Assembly (NCBI RefSeq): GCF_034702125.1
Contig: NC_085870.1
Span: 4,436,753 to 4,500,752, forward strand
Direction of reading: 5' to 3'
DNA length: 64,000 nt
Source: Engraulis encrasicolus
Taxonomy: Eukaryota; Chordata; Actinopteri; Clupeiformes; Engraulidae
The stretch's first letter is position 1; the number at the start of each line of letters is the position of its first letter. The notes beneath the pieces are model-generated. The model saw nothing but the letters and a program-made list of their open reading frames with translations, was not told the origin of the DNA and searched no databases. A program made the position numbers and the translations under genes. This document shows, piece by piece, positions 46,160-59,400 of the stretch.

Positions 46160-46518
46160 AGGGACACTGTGTGAGACTTTTAGTTGTTCATTTCCAGAAT
46201 TCATGATGCCCATTCACTAATGTTACCTTTTTCATGAATGCTTACCACCAGCATCAAATTCTAAGTATTCATTATGACTGGAAAAATTGCACTTTTCATA
46301 CATGAAAAGGGGGATCTTCTCCATGGTCCGCCATTTTGAATTTCCAAAAATAGCCATTTTTATCTGCAAAATTGACTGTACTTGGACCCTACTTGAAAAT
46401 ATTTGTTTATTACTTAGTAAACTTTCATGTAAAGATCACATTTGTCAATAGGCAGCCCAGTTTCAATGAGCAGCATAGTTGCTGTACCTTTTTTGACCAT
46501 TTCCTGCACAGTGTCCCT
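46160..46518 (+). mobile_element. TTAA-flanked MITE, family A, copy 5
   Basis: TTAA at 46156-46159 and 46519-46522, with AGGGACACTGTG / CACAGTGTCCCT ends. It is full length. Confidence 0.9.
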
Positions 46519-46779
46519 TTAAGATTTTAAAAGCAGTTGAAGTTCTCATAATTGCTACAATGCCCTTGTCGTCACTGGGAACTAAAATAATTTTAAAAAC
46601 CTGCAGGAGGACGTCTGTACTTTTGAAGAGGGCTACTGGACTCAGGCCCCGGGCCTTTTTGTGGCTAAAATTTTGTCAAATAAGTGACTGAGATCAATTT
46701 AGGAGGCAGAAAAGCTTTTCTCTAATGTAATTAGAACATCTTCACTGCACACTCAAAGCCAAAGAGAGAGGGTGGAGCG

Positions 46780-46978
<199 letters not shown>

Positions 46979-47378
46979 CAGACAGACAGACAGAGACAGA
47001 CAGAGACGGAGAGACAGAGAAAGACAGAGAGGGAGAGACCCTCAAAATGTAAACAATCGATGACATACTGGCTGACAGAGGGGTAAACTACATAGCTCTA
47101 GCAATTTTAAATAAACAAAGCTGTCCCATGCTGTGCTGGTAGGGAAGTCCAGTACAAAGGGAGTTGTGTGGGTGTGCATTTCATGGGTCAATATCCTAAT
47201 AAAGTACATCAGTCTTTCAATAAAGGGAAAAAAAACAAAAAGTAAGCCTAAATCAACTAAACCCATAGCCTCATAATATGCACCTTTCCATCAGAAGAAC
47301 GCTTCACCATTGGTTGAACCATTGGCACTACCATGACAGGACACAGAGGTTTTATAACATAACAGCTTGGTCATCAAC

Positions 47379-47746
47379 ATGATCTCGAACGAATTGCGTC
47401 TCATTTCTCACGCAAAACAAAAACTGAAATTGCGTCACATTTACGACGCATTCTCTTTGACACACATGCGCAGTGGTCATTAGGGAAAGTTTTGGTCAGG
47501 GCACAAATTTAAAACTCAGAAAACTGACAGGTTAGGTTTAGGGATGGTTTTGGGAATGGCACAGTTGTAAAACTATGAAACATTGCATTACTGGCAGGTT
47601 AGGTTTAGGGATGGTTTTGGGAAGGGCACCGCTAGACCAATCAGAAGTTACCTATGTGCTCTAGACAGCAGGGAATGTGTCGAAATATGTACGCAATCTT
47701 GGATGTTGGTTGGCGTGAGAAATGAGACGCAATTTTTCGAGATCAG
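47379..47746. mobile_element. Fold-back MITE, TGATCTCGAACGAATTGCG ends
   Basis: Arms TGATCTCGAA...TTGCGTCTCATTTCTCACG and CGTGAGAAATGAGACGCAA...TTCGAGATCA. Inside is a direct duplication of GGTTAGGTTTAGGGATGG (about 47531 and 47598). Confidence 0.75.
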
Positions 47747-49699
47747 GCTCTGGTCATTGCCATGGTACCAACAAACTTTAACAGGGCCTATGCAGCTGTG
47801 TGCATCTGATTGCTGTTGTACCCCTTAGTCTTCATAGTCACCTTCGTCTTTGCCCCTTGAGTCAGAGGTGAAAATAAATGTAGGCTTACATACAGCACTG
47901 GAGAGAGATGCTGTGTAGGCCAACTGGGCTGGAGCTGACTAGAGTGCAGACAGACATTTAAGACAGACAGGCAGACAGACTGACTAACTGACTGATGGGT
48001 GGATGGATGATTGTATTGTATTGATTGATTGATTGATTCATTCATTCATTCATTTATTCATTTATTAATGGATTGATCAGTTTTGGCGCTACCGTGGCTT
48101 AATGGTAGGACACACGTCTGCTACGCTGCCGACCCAGGTCCCTTGCCGACCCTTCCCTGTCTCTCTGTCCGAAACGTTTCCTGTCTCTGTCTCAAACGGT
48201 CCTATCATCAATAAAGTCTAATAGACCAAAAAAAAAAAAACCCAAAATCTTAATTGATCATTGTTTGTTCATTGTTGCTCACAGCTATGTTTAGAGGTAA
48301 AAAAAAAAGAAAAAGAAAAAAAACTGGCTATTACAATCTCCAGAATAGGTAACTATAGTAACCACGATTTGGTTTTGCCTCTGGGTGGTTGTTCAGTTCC
48401 ATACCAAGTGTTCTCAAAAACGCCAATTTAATGTGGACAAAGTTCCCTGACGGTGTCTGGGGGCTGATTTCACAGAACAACTTGGCCAGTACTAAAGAAA
48501 ATAATCTGCTTTTGTTGCCGCTCAGCAGCCTTACTCTTTTATTGTTCTTATTTTAATGTCAGTAAATAGATGGCCTGCACTTTTCTCTTATTATAGGCCT
48601 ATAATCTGTTGGAATAGAATTGAGCCTTGATGATTGTTAGACTATTCGCTTTGCACAGTATACTATGCCACGTTTTTTTGTACAAAATCCTTATTCTCAT
48701 ACCAGCAGTCCCTACAGACAGATGGTCTTCTCTCTCTGTCAAGTGTTCATATAAACACATACAATTGTGATGAGGATGATAGCCTGTAAGTGTACACTGA
48801 GGCGGCCTACAGCCTTGCCTAGTTGTCCAAGCACACAGTGTTCTGCAGTGGTGGTGGCTGTATCATGTCTTGCAAGTTCAGCAAACAGTAGCCTACTTTA
48901 TTTTCATACAAGTCATCATCACAAACATGTTGGTTATTGTATGTGAAATTTGCATTGTCCTATCCAAATGAATAAATAAATAAATAAATAAATTTCAAAA
49001 ATGCTAGAAAGTTTAAGTTTCAATAGAAAGTTTTGTTTGAATAGGAAAAAGACAACTTGGATTTGAATTGGATCTCTGCTCCAGCTCCAGTAAATGCTTC
49101 CTTATGTGAACAGTAGGAGGCATTGTTCTCAAAAAGAAAAAAAACATCAACTTTGGGACCGTTTGCCCTTCAACATTGTGTTGAAAGAATCCCTGTAAAA
49201 TGCTGTATGAATGGGACTAAAACTGATAAACCAGAGGCTGACAGCCACTGTTCATGCAATCACAGGAATCAACAATAGCCTTTACATAGGCCTAGGTATA
49301 GGCCTACGCATTTTTGAGTCCAGTGTTGCTATTAGACATCCAGAATAATTATGAATTGAAATGTAAACTTGTGAAGTTCATTATTGTAGGCTATTTTGCC
49401 ATCAACTTCACTATCTGGTATGCTTCAGTTTTTGAAGTAGCCTATCCTATTAACCAGCATTTTGCCTCTTCTGTGTTCTCAAATCTGGCTCCAATCACAG
49501 GGTTTTCTCCAGAGCGAAGAAATAATAATGTATTAGAACACACCAAACATTACGCATGAAAATTCGTCACATTTTATGAGATTTGTTTTTACGCATTGTG
49601 TGCGCTCATTCGGCTTCCTGTGTTCCGTTTAGACACAACTTGCACATGATCCCTCAACTAGACGCATGTAAAATTCCGATGAACCCTTATCTTATTCTC
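47747..49699. other. Intergenic interval
   Basis: Mostly unrecognised AT-rich DNA. It includes a SINE-like unit (48084-48240, CGTGGCTTAATGGTAGGACA head, CAATAAAGTCTAATAGACC then poly-A) and a (TAAA)n run near 48970. Confidence 0.45.
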
Positions 49700-49979
49700 G
49701 GAGCCAACAGTAGTAACCGAAGCGCGCTCCCGACGACGTGCCAATCGGAAGCACATGAGTTGCCGTGCAAGAAAGTGACAAGCAAGCTGCACTGGAGCGA
49801 ATAGAATAATTACGATGCAAAAACTACTCCAAAATAGTGAACGCATAGACTCTAGGTATAACAATGCGCAACGGGAATGCAAACTTTCTTTTTATTTTGG
49901 TTCTACAGTTTGTCTCTCATTAACATAAGCACTTGAGAGCGCATCTGAAAAGGACAAGGTGGAATCAATAAGCTACAAG
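49700..49979 (+). other. Possible 5' leader exon of kcns1
   Basis: A relatively GC-rich stretch ends in a strong donor, GCTACAAG|GTGAGTC at 49979/49980. The first coding exon of kcns1 begins right after an acceptor (TGTGCAG at 52961) only 2 bases before its ATG, so an upstream leader exon must exist; this is the best candidate I see. The 5' boundary is not determined. Confidence 0.35.
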
Positions 49980-50639
49980 GTGAGTCTTCTTGTTTTAATA
50001 GTCTGAACAAAACAGTCAATGATCAGCTAGCCTATACCAAGGTGGAATAGAGTTTACTACAACTTCTTTGATATGACTGTCAGAGGTGCATGAATGAATG
50101 AATGAATGAATGAATGAATGAATGAATGAGAGAATGTTGTTGGACTTTTGGATATTCGCGGCATTGCTCTATGTTCTGTATAGCTTTATGTGTATTACTA
50201 TTACGCACGGACGCTGTAAATCCATCCAGTCGTATGTTTCTGATATGTCAAGTACAGTGGACCTTAGACCTCATCTTCCTAAATTATAGATAGCCTTCCC
50301 CTCGTTGTCTCTCACCTATAGGCAAAATCCCTAGAGATCAGAGCGGTCTGCAACATTTATGCATGGAGATTCAAAACAGAAGAAGCAGCAATAGAGATTT
50401 ACGCACCTTTTCGGTTTAAACAACTACACACCTTTGTAAAGACAAGTACACACACTGAGGGAATTAACCCCATCATGTAGCCTACTTTATTCAGAAGAGT
50501 TTGTCTTCACAATTCATGAATTGTGTGGGCGCAGTGAAATAACTCATTTGCAGCATCTTCATTGCTAGGAAACAAAAGAACTCGCTGCCTATTTTTGGGA
50601 ACATCTGTTTACCAACGTGCATATTGCATGTGATATAAA

Positions 50640-52401
50640 GGGAGCAGTGGCAAGCGAATGTAAACTACCAAGTTTAGTCACTAAAAGGGCACTTACTTAG
50701 TATGCTAAACATCTAATGCAGATTGCTTCATGTTTGGCACATCTCCTCCACACATGCATGCAGTAGCCTGCAGTACACTGATGCTCTGTTTTCACTCTGT
50801 ACAGTAAGTCTACATCACTACCTTGGGAATTCTTTCACACACATTTCCACACATGCAAGGGGTTGAATGTGGCTTTAGTCGTGGCCTTGGCACCTCTCTA
50901 TTGTACACGTGTCATAGTAAAAAACATAAAGTGGTGATTTTGTCAAATTCTTGACGTCTTAGAGCTGAAATACCTGCACTACACTGGACAGTTATTGCTG
51001 GGTCATCATGCTGATACTCCACTGCCTCCTGTCCTATCCCTGGCTGTGTCTGTATGTGTCTATATTGGGTCCATTGATTCCTTTGACCTCACTATTTGTT
51101 GAGGGGGTGCGAATGTCACCTGAAACCGTTGCCAGCTTTCCTATCTGAACTCAGGAGAATGGATGGGGGGTGGGGGGGTGAGCGAGGGACATTTTCAATG
51201 TATTTATTTATTATTAGCAGCAACCTTACAATAGCTTCACATTTCACCTCAAGATGTCTCTAGTCTGCCTGTGTGGAAACCATGGTAAAGGGTCACCTGA
51301 GCCTCAAGTGAATGTGTCACTGTGTTGTAATACAATGATTGAATGTGTGTGTGTGTGTGCTTGCGTGCGTGTGCGCGTGTGAATGGTTGAATGCAAAGCA
51401 CTCAGTGTAAAGCTCTTGGGGGTATACTCTGCTGAATATAGTGGTGCGCTTTACAAATGCAGTCCATTTACCATCTCCTATTTACCATGCTGTGGTGTTT
51501 ACAAATGCAGTCCATTTACCATCTTCTATTTACCATGCTGTGGTGTTTTAAAGGGTCCCATGGAGAACAAGCAACCTGTCATATACTGTAACGCAGAATC
51601 ATAACCGTCCAAATTCGATCAGTTCTCAGCCCACACCAACATGTAATTCATATTATTCGCATCAATCTCTCTCTCTCACTCTCTCTCTGCAGTGTGCGCT
51701 CATGTGTGTGCTGCTCATGTGTGTGCATGTGTGCATGCAAGTGTATATTTTTTAAGGGGCAGCCATGATACAGGAGTACCTTGCCTTATAGTGAGTGCGT
51801 TTTAATATGCGACCTTGCCTCCTCCACTTGCGCTTGTCTCCTCGTCCCGCCTCCTGGCCCCTCCTCCATGGAGAAAACGATAAAGTTTCCCAGCTGTCAC
51901 CCTAGCCACAACAACTTTTGAAGAACTGTTTTTCATTCACCATCCCAATTGCAAATGAGACAAAGACTCTACAATTGAGCTTTTGCAAGATATTGAAATA
52001 TAATGCTGTTGTCAGTGATGTCATCATGACGAGAAGCAAGTGGAGGAGGCAAGTGAAGGAGGCAAGGTCGCATATTGCAACGCACTCCGTGCCTTGACGA
52101 TGACACCTCAAAATATCCTCACAATGTTGAGGTGTACCTCATTCCCTTCACAATGTCTCTATTTGTGTGTGTGTGCGTGCATGCGTGCGTGCGTATGTGA
52201 TGGCAGTTTAAAGGAGCAGTGGCAAGCGAATGTAAACTACCAAGTTAAGTCACTAAAAGGGTACTTACTTAGTATGCTAAACATCTAATGCAGATTGCTT
52301 CATGTTTGGCACATCTCCTCCACACATGCATGCAGTAGACTGCAGTACACTGATTCTCTGTTTTCACTCTGTACAATAAGTCTACATCACTACCTTGGGA
52401 A

Positions 52402-52405
<4 letters not shown>
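50640..52405 (+). repeat. 194-bp direct duplication upstream of kcns1, with other repeats
   Basis: 50640-50833 and 52212-52405 are about 95 percent identical (GGAGCAGTGGCAAGCGAATG ... ACCTTGGGAATTCT). Between them are a 57-bp tandem pair (about 51440-51545, GCAGTCCATTTACCATC) and a fold-back element (about 51797-52092, GCGACCTTGCCTCCTCCACT arms). No coding was recognised. Confidence 0.8.

Positions 52406-52492
<87 letters not shown>
52406..52492. repeat. (GT)n microsatellite
   Basis: Begins exactly where the second copy of the 194-bp duplication ends (GGGAATTCTGTGTG). Confidence 0.97.
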
Positions 52493-52495
<3 letters not shown>

Positions 52496-52824
52496 TTGTG
52501 CGACATCTGCAATTGAAAGCTGTGGCTATAAATGTGTCCTCGTTGTTCTTGTCTTTGGCAGTCTAGGCCATGTGCATAGGCTGGTGGTCAGTGGACTCAA
52601 CATCAGTGGACTAAGTAAAAGACGGGCCAGACAGCTAGCTAAATACTGCTCAATATCAGCTGTTATAGGGAGCATGTTCATCTGGAAGAGAAGATGTTTC
52701 CTGTATCCTTAATGATGCATTTCCATAACAAGATGTGTCTTTTGGTCAAAATAGTTGCTGGATTATTCATTATATTTGGTTCCTATTGATTTTAACTTGT
52801 AATGTGGAATCAAATAAAGTACAT

Positions 52825-52960
<136 letters not shown>

Positions 52961-52963
52961 GCT

Positions 52964-55900
52964 ATGGTGAAGGAGCAGCTGCCGAGCTGGGCGTCTGACC
53001 CGGGAGGAGGAGGAGGAGGAGGGGATCCCCTGGTGCACATCAACGTGGGGGGACTTCGGAGCAGCCTGTTCTCCAGCACGCTGCGCAAGTTCCCCGACAC
53101 GCGCCTGGGACGGCTGCTGGCCTGCGAGTCAGAGGAAGCCATACTGCAGGTCTGGGATGATGATGTTCATTCATGCATTCATTCATTTATCCATCCAGGC
53201 TATCATCTTAAAAGAGTTTAGTTGTACAGTAGGCATCACATTGATAAGCCCTGAAGAAGAAAAGTAAATAGCCAAATAAAAAAAGTAAAAATTGCAACCT
53301 TGGGGGCGCTGTGGCGCAGCGCGCTAAGCCCCCCACATTTGGGCTTGCATGCCCAAGGGGACCCCGATTCGAGTCCGGCCGGGGTCATTTCCCGATCCCA
53401 ACCCGTCTCTTTGTCCCACTCACTTCCTGTCACCATCTCAGACTGTCCTATCAAACAAAGGCATAAAAGCCCCAAAAAATACACATTTAAAAAAAAATTG
53501 CAACCTTGAATGCCTCAGCATTTGTCTACCTGGACCTAGGTTTTTGGCTGACTAACTGATTCCTCAAGTCATGTATACACCTTAAACAGGTTATTATTGG
53601 GTTATTGACATTCTAGAATGATAGGTAGCCAATCACAAGCCTTGAATTCCAGGTTCGTGTCACAGACTTGATCGGAACACATGCAACCAACAGCCCTGCA
53701 TGTAAACAACAGAAAACAGTTTACTCCAGTAACCTGTTTATTCCAATAACCCGACTATTGTGGTAATGTTAAAGTGATACTGTGCAGGAAATGGTCAAAG
53801 AAGGTACTGCAATTATGCTGCTCATTGAAACTGGGTTGGCTATCGCCAAATTTGATATTTACATGAATGTTTACTAAGTAATAAACAAATATTTTCTAGT
53901 ATGGTCCAAGTACAGTCATTTTTGCAGCTAAAAATAGCTATTTTTGGAAATTCAAAATGGCGGATCATGGAGAAGATCCCCCTTTTCATGTATGAAAAGT
54001 GCAATTTTTCCAGTCATAATGAATACTTAGAATTTGATTGTGGTGGTAAGTATTCATGAAAAAGGTAATATTAGTGAATGGGCAGCATGAATTCTGGAAA
54101 TAAACAACTAAAAATCTCACACAGTGTCCCTTTAACAGGCTCACTGTGACATTCCTCTGTGACTGACATACCCCCTCCTCTATGTGCATGCAGGTGTGTG
54201 ACGACTATGATGAGCAGCTGCGTGAGTTCTACTTCGACCGCAACCCGAGCCTGTTCGCCTACGTGCTGCACTTCTACAACACGGGCAAGCTGCACATCAT
54301 GGAGGAGCTGTGCGTCTTTTCCTTCTGCCAGGAGATCGAGTACTGGGGCACGTTATCAAAACTCATTCATACATTACATTACATCAGTGTTTCTCAAAGT
54401 GTGGTCCGGGGACGACTAGTGGTCTGCAACAGAGCTCAGGTCGTCCGCGAGGGGATTTCTATTTTTCCAAGACAAGCTAGCTGTAAGCTTTATTTGTAAC
54501 ATTATGACAAAGCTAAACATAGCTGAAGTCTCATTTTCACCACAATAAGTCAGGCTTGTAATGTGAATAAAAAGTAGCCTTTGTGATCAGCACCGAAATT
54601 AGACGTGTCAAATTAGCAACCGTCAACTGTCAATTCAATTGACAGGTGATCCCTGAACATTTTTAGTGGGACAAAGTGGTTCTCGGTCTGAAAAAGTTTG
54701 AGAAACACTGCATTACATCAGTGGTGTAGTCTACTTTTTTATGGTGGGTATACTGTATATTTGAGCATTTTTTGAAGTGGGTATACTGTATATATTTGTG
54801 CTATTCAAAACAATGGATCAATCAATTTCAAGTGGGTATACTGAAATCCCTGATATTTAGAAGTGGGTATACTGCGTATACCTGCGTTCTACGTAGACTA
54901 CACCACTGCATTACATTACATTACATTACACTTAGCTGATGCTTTCATTTGTTCAAAGCGACTTACAAACTATTATTTTTCAAGGTATTGGTTAGAGTCC
55001 CTGGAACAATGTGGGGTTAGGTGCCTTGCTCAAGGGCCATGGATGGAGGTGTAGGGAGAGGTCAGGGGGGGATTCGAACCGGTTAACCCTAGATTGAAAG
55101 ACCAATTCTCTAACCACTAGGCCATGGCTGCTACATAACAAACCATGACAATTAGGTCAGGTTTACAATTGGCTTTCGCGAAAGGAGAGAGATCTGAGAA
55201 GCCTGGAAAAAGTGTTCCTAGCTTGGCGTCCTTGGTCTCTCTGTCTCTCCTTCCACGGATGCCATCTGTAATGTAAAGCGCACCAAAGAAGAATAAACAT
55301 ACACATGCAAGGTCATAGTTCAGCTAAGTGATAACTCTTTTTAACAGCAAGAGCTCACACAGAGACAGAGTTAACCCCTTAGCGCAGAGCCTATGTTATA
55401 ACCTTACAGTCACCAAAATTGTAATGCCTATGTCTGAATCTGTTACTTAAGGCTCTTGGTACTGTAGCAGTAATGTTGTTATGATGTAATTGAGTATTTT
55501 CAGCAAATAGTGAATAGGCCTGCCGGCGACCCCATCTGCAATAAGAGACTACGCCAGAAACACAGAAAGAAGAACAACGTCTTTTACATTACATTCATTA
55601 CATTGCATTTGGCAGACGCTTTATAACCAAAGCGACTTTCAAAAGAGGACATACAGTAATCAAGCCAACATCACAAGCAAATACAAAGTGCACAGGAAAT
55701 ATACAGAACAACAAGTGCAGTTGCAGAGAGGGGTTAGTTTTTATTTTTTATTTTTTTATTGTTATAAAGAGTAAATAAAGAGTAAATAACGAGTACACAC
55801 ACAACACACACACAAACACATACACACACACACCCACACCACACCAACAAAACTAAACATCATGTCAAGAGTCTGCCTTGGGGCTAGGCCAGCTCAAGCA

Positions 55901-56226
55901 TTAGTCTAGTAGCTTCTCTCAAAAGAGGAAGGTCTTTAGTTGTTTCTTGAAGGCTGCAAGAGATGTGCTTAGTCTTGCTGCCTCTGGTAGACCGTTCCAC
56001 CACTTGGGTACAACAACGTCTTAACTGCTAATTATTCTTCCAGGCATCAACGAGTTCTTCCTGGACAGCTGCTGCAGCTACCGCTACCACGACCGCAAGC
56101 TGGAGCGCCGCCGCAAGAACTGGGACGAGGACAGCGACGTCAGCAGCGTGGACACCTCCGTCGACGAGATCTCCGACCTCAACAAGGACATCCTGCTCTT
56201 CCAGGCATGGACACGGTGCTAGCGGA

Positions 56227-56273
<47 letters not shown>

Positions 56274-56423
56274 CAGGGAAGCTGACAAGGTGGGACAAAG
56301 GGGTCAATTTTCCTCCTCCAGGGAGATGGGGGCCCAGAATTTGATTTTCATTACATTGTGTGTATTGCATGGGGGGCCCTTTCAGATGACTTTGCCCTGG
56401 GCCCAGCAAAAGCTGTCAGCGTC

Positions 56424-56463
<40 letters not shown>

Positions 56464-59400
56464 GTGTGTGTGTGGGAGATGGTCTTAAGATCAGAAGGTT
56501 GCAGGTTCGAATCTCACCTTTACCTCCATTCATAACTGAAGTGCCCATGAGCACCTAGCCCCATACTGTTCCAGGGACTATAACCATTACCCTGTTAATA
56601 ACTGTTAGTCACTTTGGACAGAGCAGTCAGCTAAGTGTAATGTAGGGTAATGTACTGTATAGTGGCATGTCTCAACCAATATGGTTTTGTCCATACCAAA
56701 GATGAAGCTAAGCTTGTAGCACTCCACAACATGATTATGACCATACACTGTAAAATGGGGGAACCTTAAAGTTGTGTACTTGGGGGAACTATGGGGGAAC
56801 TATGGGGGAACTTAAAAGTTCTCTGAAGAACCGATGTAACAAATCGGCTCTAAGCAAGGCCCTTAAGGTTTCTCAGAGAACTCTTAGAGGATTCACACCC
56901 AGAAAAAACGATTAAACAAAGAACCTTTGGAGCATCTTCGGTGTAGTCTGATTTTCATTGACTTTCAAAACTCTGTTCAAGACTTGGTCTGACCCTGTGC
57001 ATAACGGCAAACATTTCCCAAACAGCATGGTTGACCATCCTCCCTCGGTTTGCTACTGGTCAAGGCCAGAAAAGGCTGTGCCAAAGTTTAAACCAAACAT
57101 CTCTGTTTCAACCACATCACTGCCTTGCGGATGCATTATGGACGCAAGGGCCAAACGATAAACAAAACACATCTGATTTACTTGTTCTCATTCTCATTCT
57201 CGTGTAGATGGGGCCTGAAGCCAGTCCCTTTGTGGCCAGGCCACGCCCTCCTTGTGACGCACCTTCGCTGTTGCTTCTTATCAGGCCAAGAGCAATGTAA
57301 ATATCGTTTCTGATCTCCTGAAAATACGGGAATCCACCCACACAAACCTAAGGAGGCAGGTCAACCATGCCGTTTGGGAAACGTTAATTGTTATGGTCTT
57401 GGTCAGTCGATGATAATCAGGCTAGCCCCTTTGTACCCTTTAACTTGCTGTGCAGGACATGAGGTGTGGGAACGTGCGGCGCTGCCTGTGGCTGACCCTG
57501 GAGAACCCCGGCTACTCCATCCCCAGCAAGCTCTTCAGCCTGCTCTCCATCTCCGTGGTGCTCACCTCCATCGCCACCATGTGCATCCACAGCATCCCCG
57601 AGTACCAGCTCTTCGACGAGGCCGGGAACCCCATCGAGGACCCCACCTTGCAGGTGAAGCAATCTCAATCATGAAACCCCATAGACTGAGGACCCTACCT
57701 TACAGGTGAAGCAATATGAAACCCCATAGAGGACACCACCTTACAGGTAAAGCAATCTCAATCATGAAACCCCACCTTACAGGTAAAGCCATCTCAATCA
57801 TGAAACCCCATTGAGGACCCCACCTTACAGGTGAAGCAATCTGAAACCCCACCGAGGACCCCATCTTGCAGGTGAAAGAATCTCAATCATGAGGACCCCA
57901 ACTTACAGGTGAAGCAATCTTAATCATGAAACCCCATCGAGGACCCCACCTTACAGGTGAAGCAATCTGAATCATGACACCCCATAGAGAACCCCACCAG
58001 AGAATCGTATATGAGAGTGAGATAAAGCAGGTGGGTTCTTTTCCGGTATCCACTTTACGTCGGGTGAACGCCGCTTTAGGAGACCTTCGATTAGGAGACC
58101 TTCGGAGTCTTGAGGTAGAGAATAAATGGAGTCCCCTTAGCGCTGTAGATGGCGGTAGCGCACATCTTGTGCAAACACCACAAAAAGAGAAGAAGAAGGA
58201 GGGACAACGCCCCCTCAGGAGACCAAATTTTGAGCACACGCTTTTGCATTGAGTGGGCGTGTTTCGATTCCTCTTATTATACTGTATATCCAACCTCTTT
58301 GACCCCACCTTACAGGTGAAGCAATCTCAATCATGAAACCCCTACTGTCTTAAGCCGACTTTGACTTTGACTTGTGACACCTCTGCTCTGTTTGTCTCTT
58401 CTGTCCCAGTACCTGGAGATCTTCTGCATCTGCTGGTTCACCTTCGAGGTGGTGACGCGCATGCTGCTGGCGCCCAACCGCCGCAAGTTCTTCATGATGC
58501 CGTTGAACATGATCGACATCATATCCGTGGTGCCCATCTACGTCACCGTGTTCTTCGACCTGGTGGTGGGCAGCGATCCGGAGCTGGAGGACCTGGGGAA
58601 GGTGGTGCAGGTACAACAAGGATATATATGATTTTTAAAGTGTGTGGGATAGATGTGTAGGGCTACATACATGACGGTAAATATAGTTACAGAGAGGACA
58701 ACATGTCACAGAAGTCTCAGAAGTCCAGTGATCTGGAGCTGGAGGACCTGGCTGGGGAAGGTAGTGCAGGTACAAGGATACATATGATTTTCTTTTTTTT
58801 ATATATATATTTTTAGGGGCTTTTATGCCTTTATTTGATAGGACAGTCTGAGATGGTGACAGGAAGCGAGTGGGACAGAGAGACGGGGTGGGATCGGGAA
58901 ATGACCCCGGCCGGACTCGAACCGGGGTCCCCGTGGGCATGCAAGCCTAAACATGGGGGGCTTAGCGTGCTGCGCCACAGCACCCCCAAGGATATATATG
59001 ATTTTTAAAGTGCGTGGGATAGATGTGTAGGGCTACACATGACGGCAAATATAGTTACCGAGAGGGCAACATGTCACAGTTGGAAGGAACTAGACTCACC
59101 CTCTCAGAACTACGTCTTGAGGTGATTCTAAAATCGCCCCTGTTGGAACTGAAGATTGGGTGGGGTATGGGCGGGGTAAATGCAAAAAAAAAGTGAAGCC
59201 ACATCCCGATAGAACGCAAACCCCATAGAACCAGGCTAGTGGGTAAGGCCTCATGTTGGGCAGTCGTGGCTCAGTGGTTAGAGCACTGGGTTGGCAACCA
59301 GGGCTTGACACTGGCACTAGCCAACCGGACAAATGCTGGTAAAACTTGGCTGTGGCTAGCAATGCTTTCATTGTCACTAGCCAATTTGGCTAGCAGCTTA

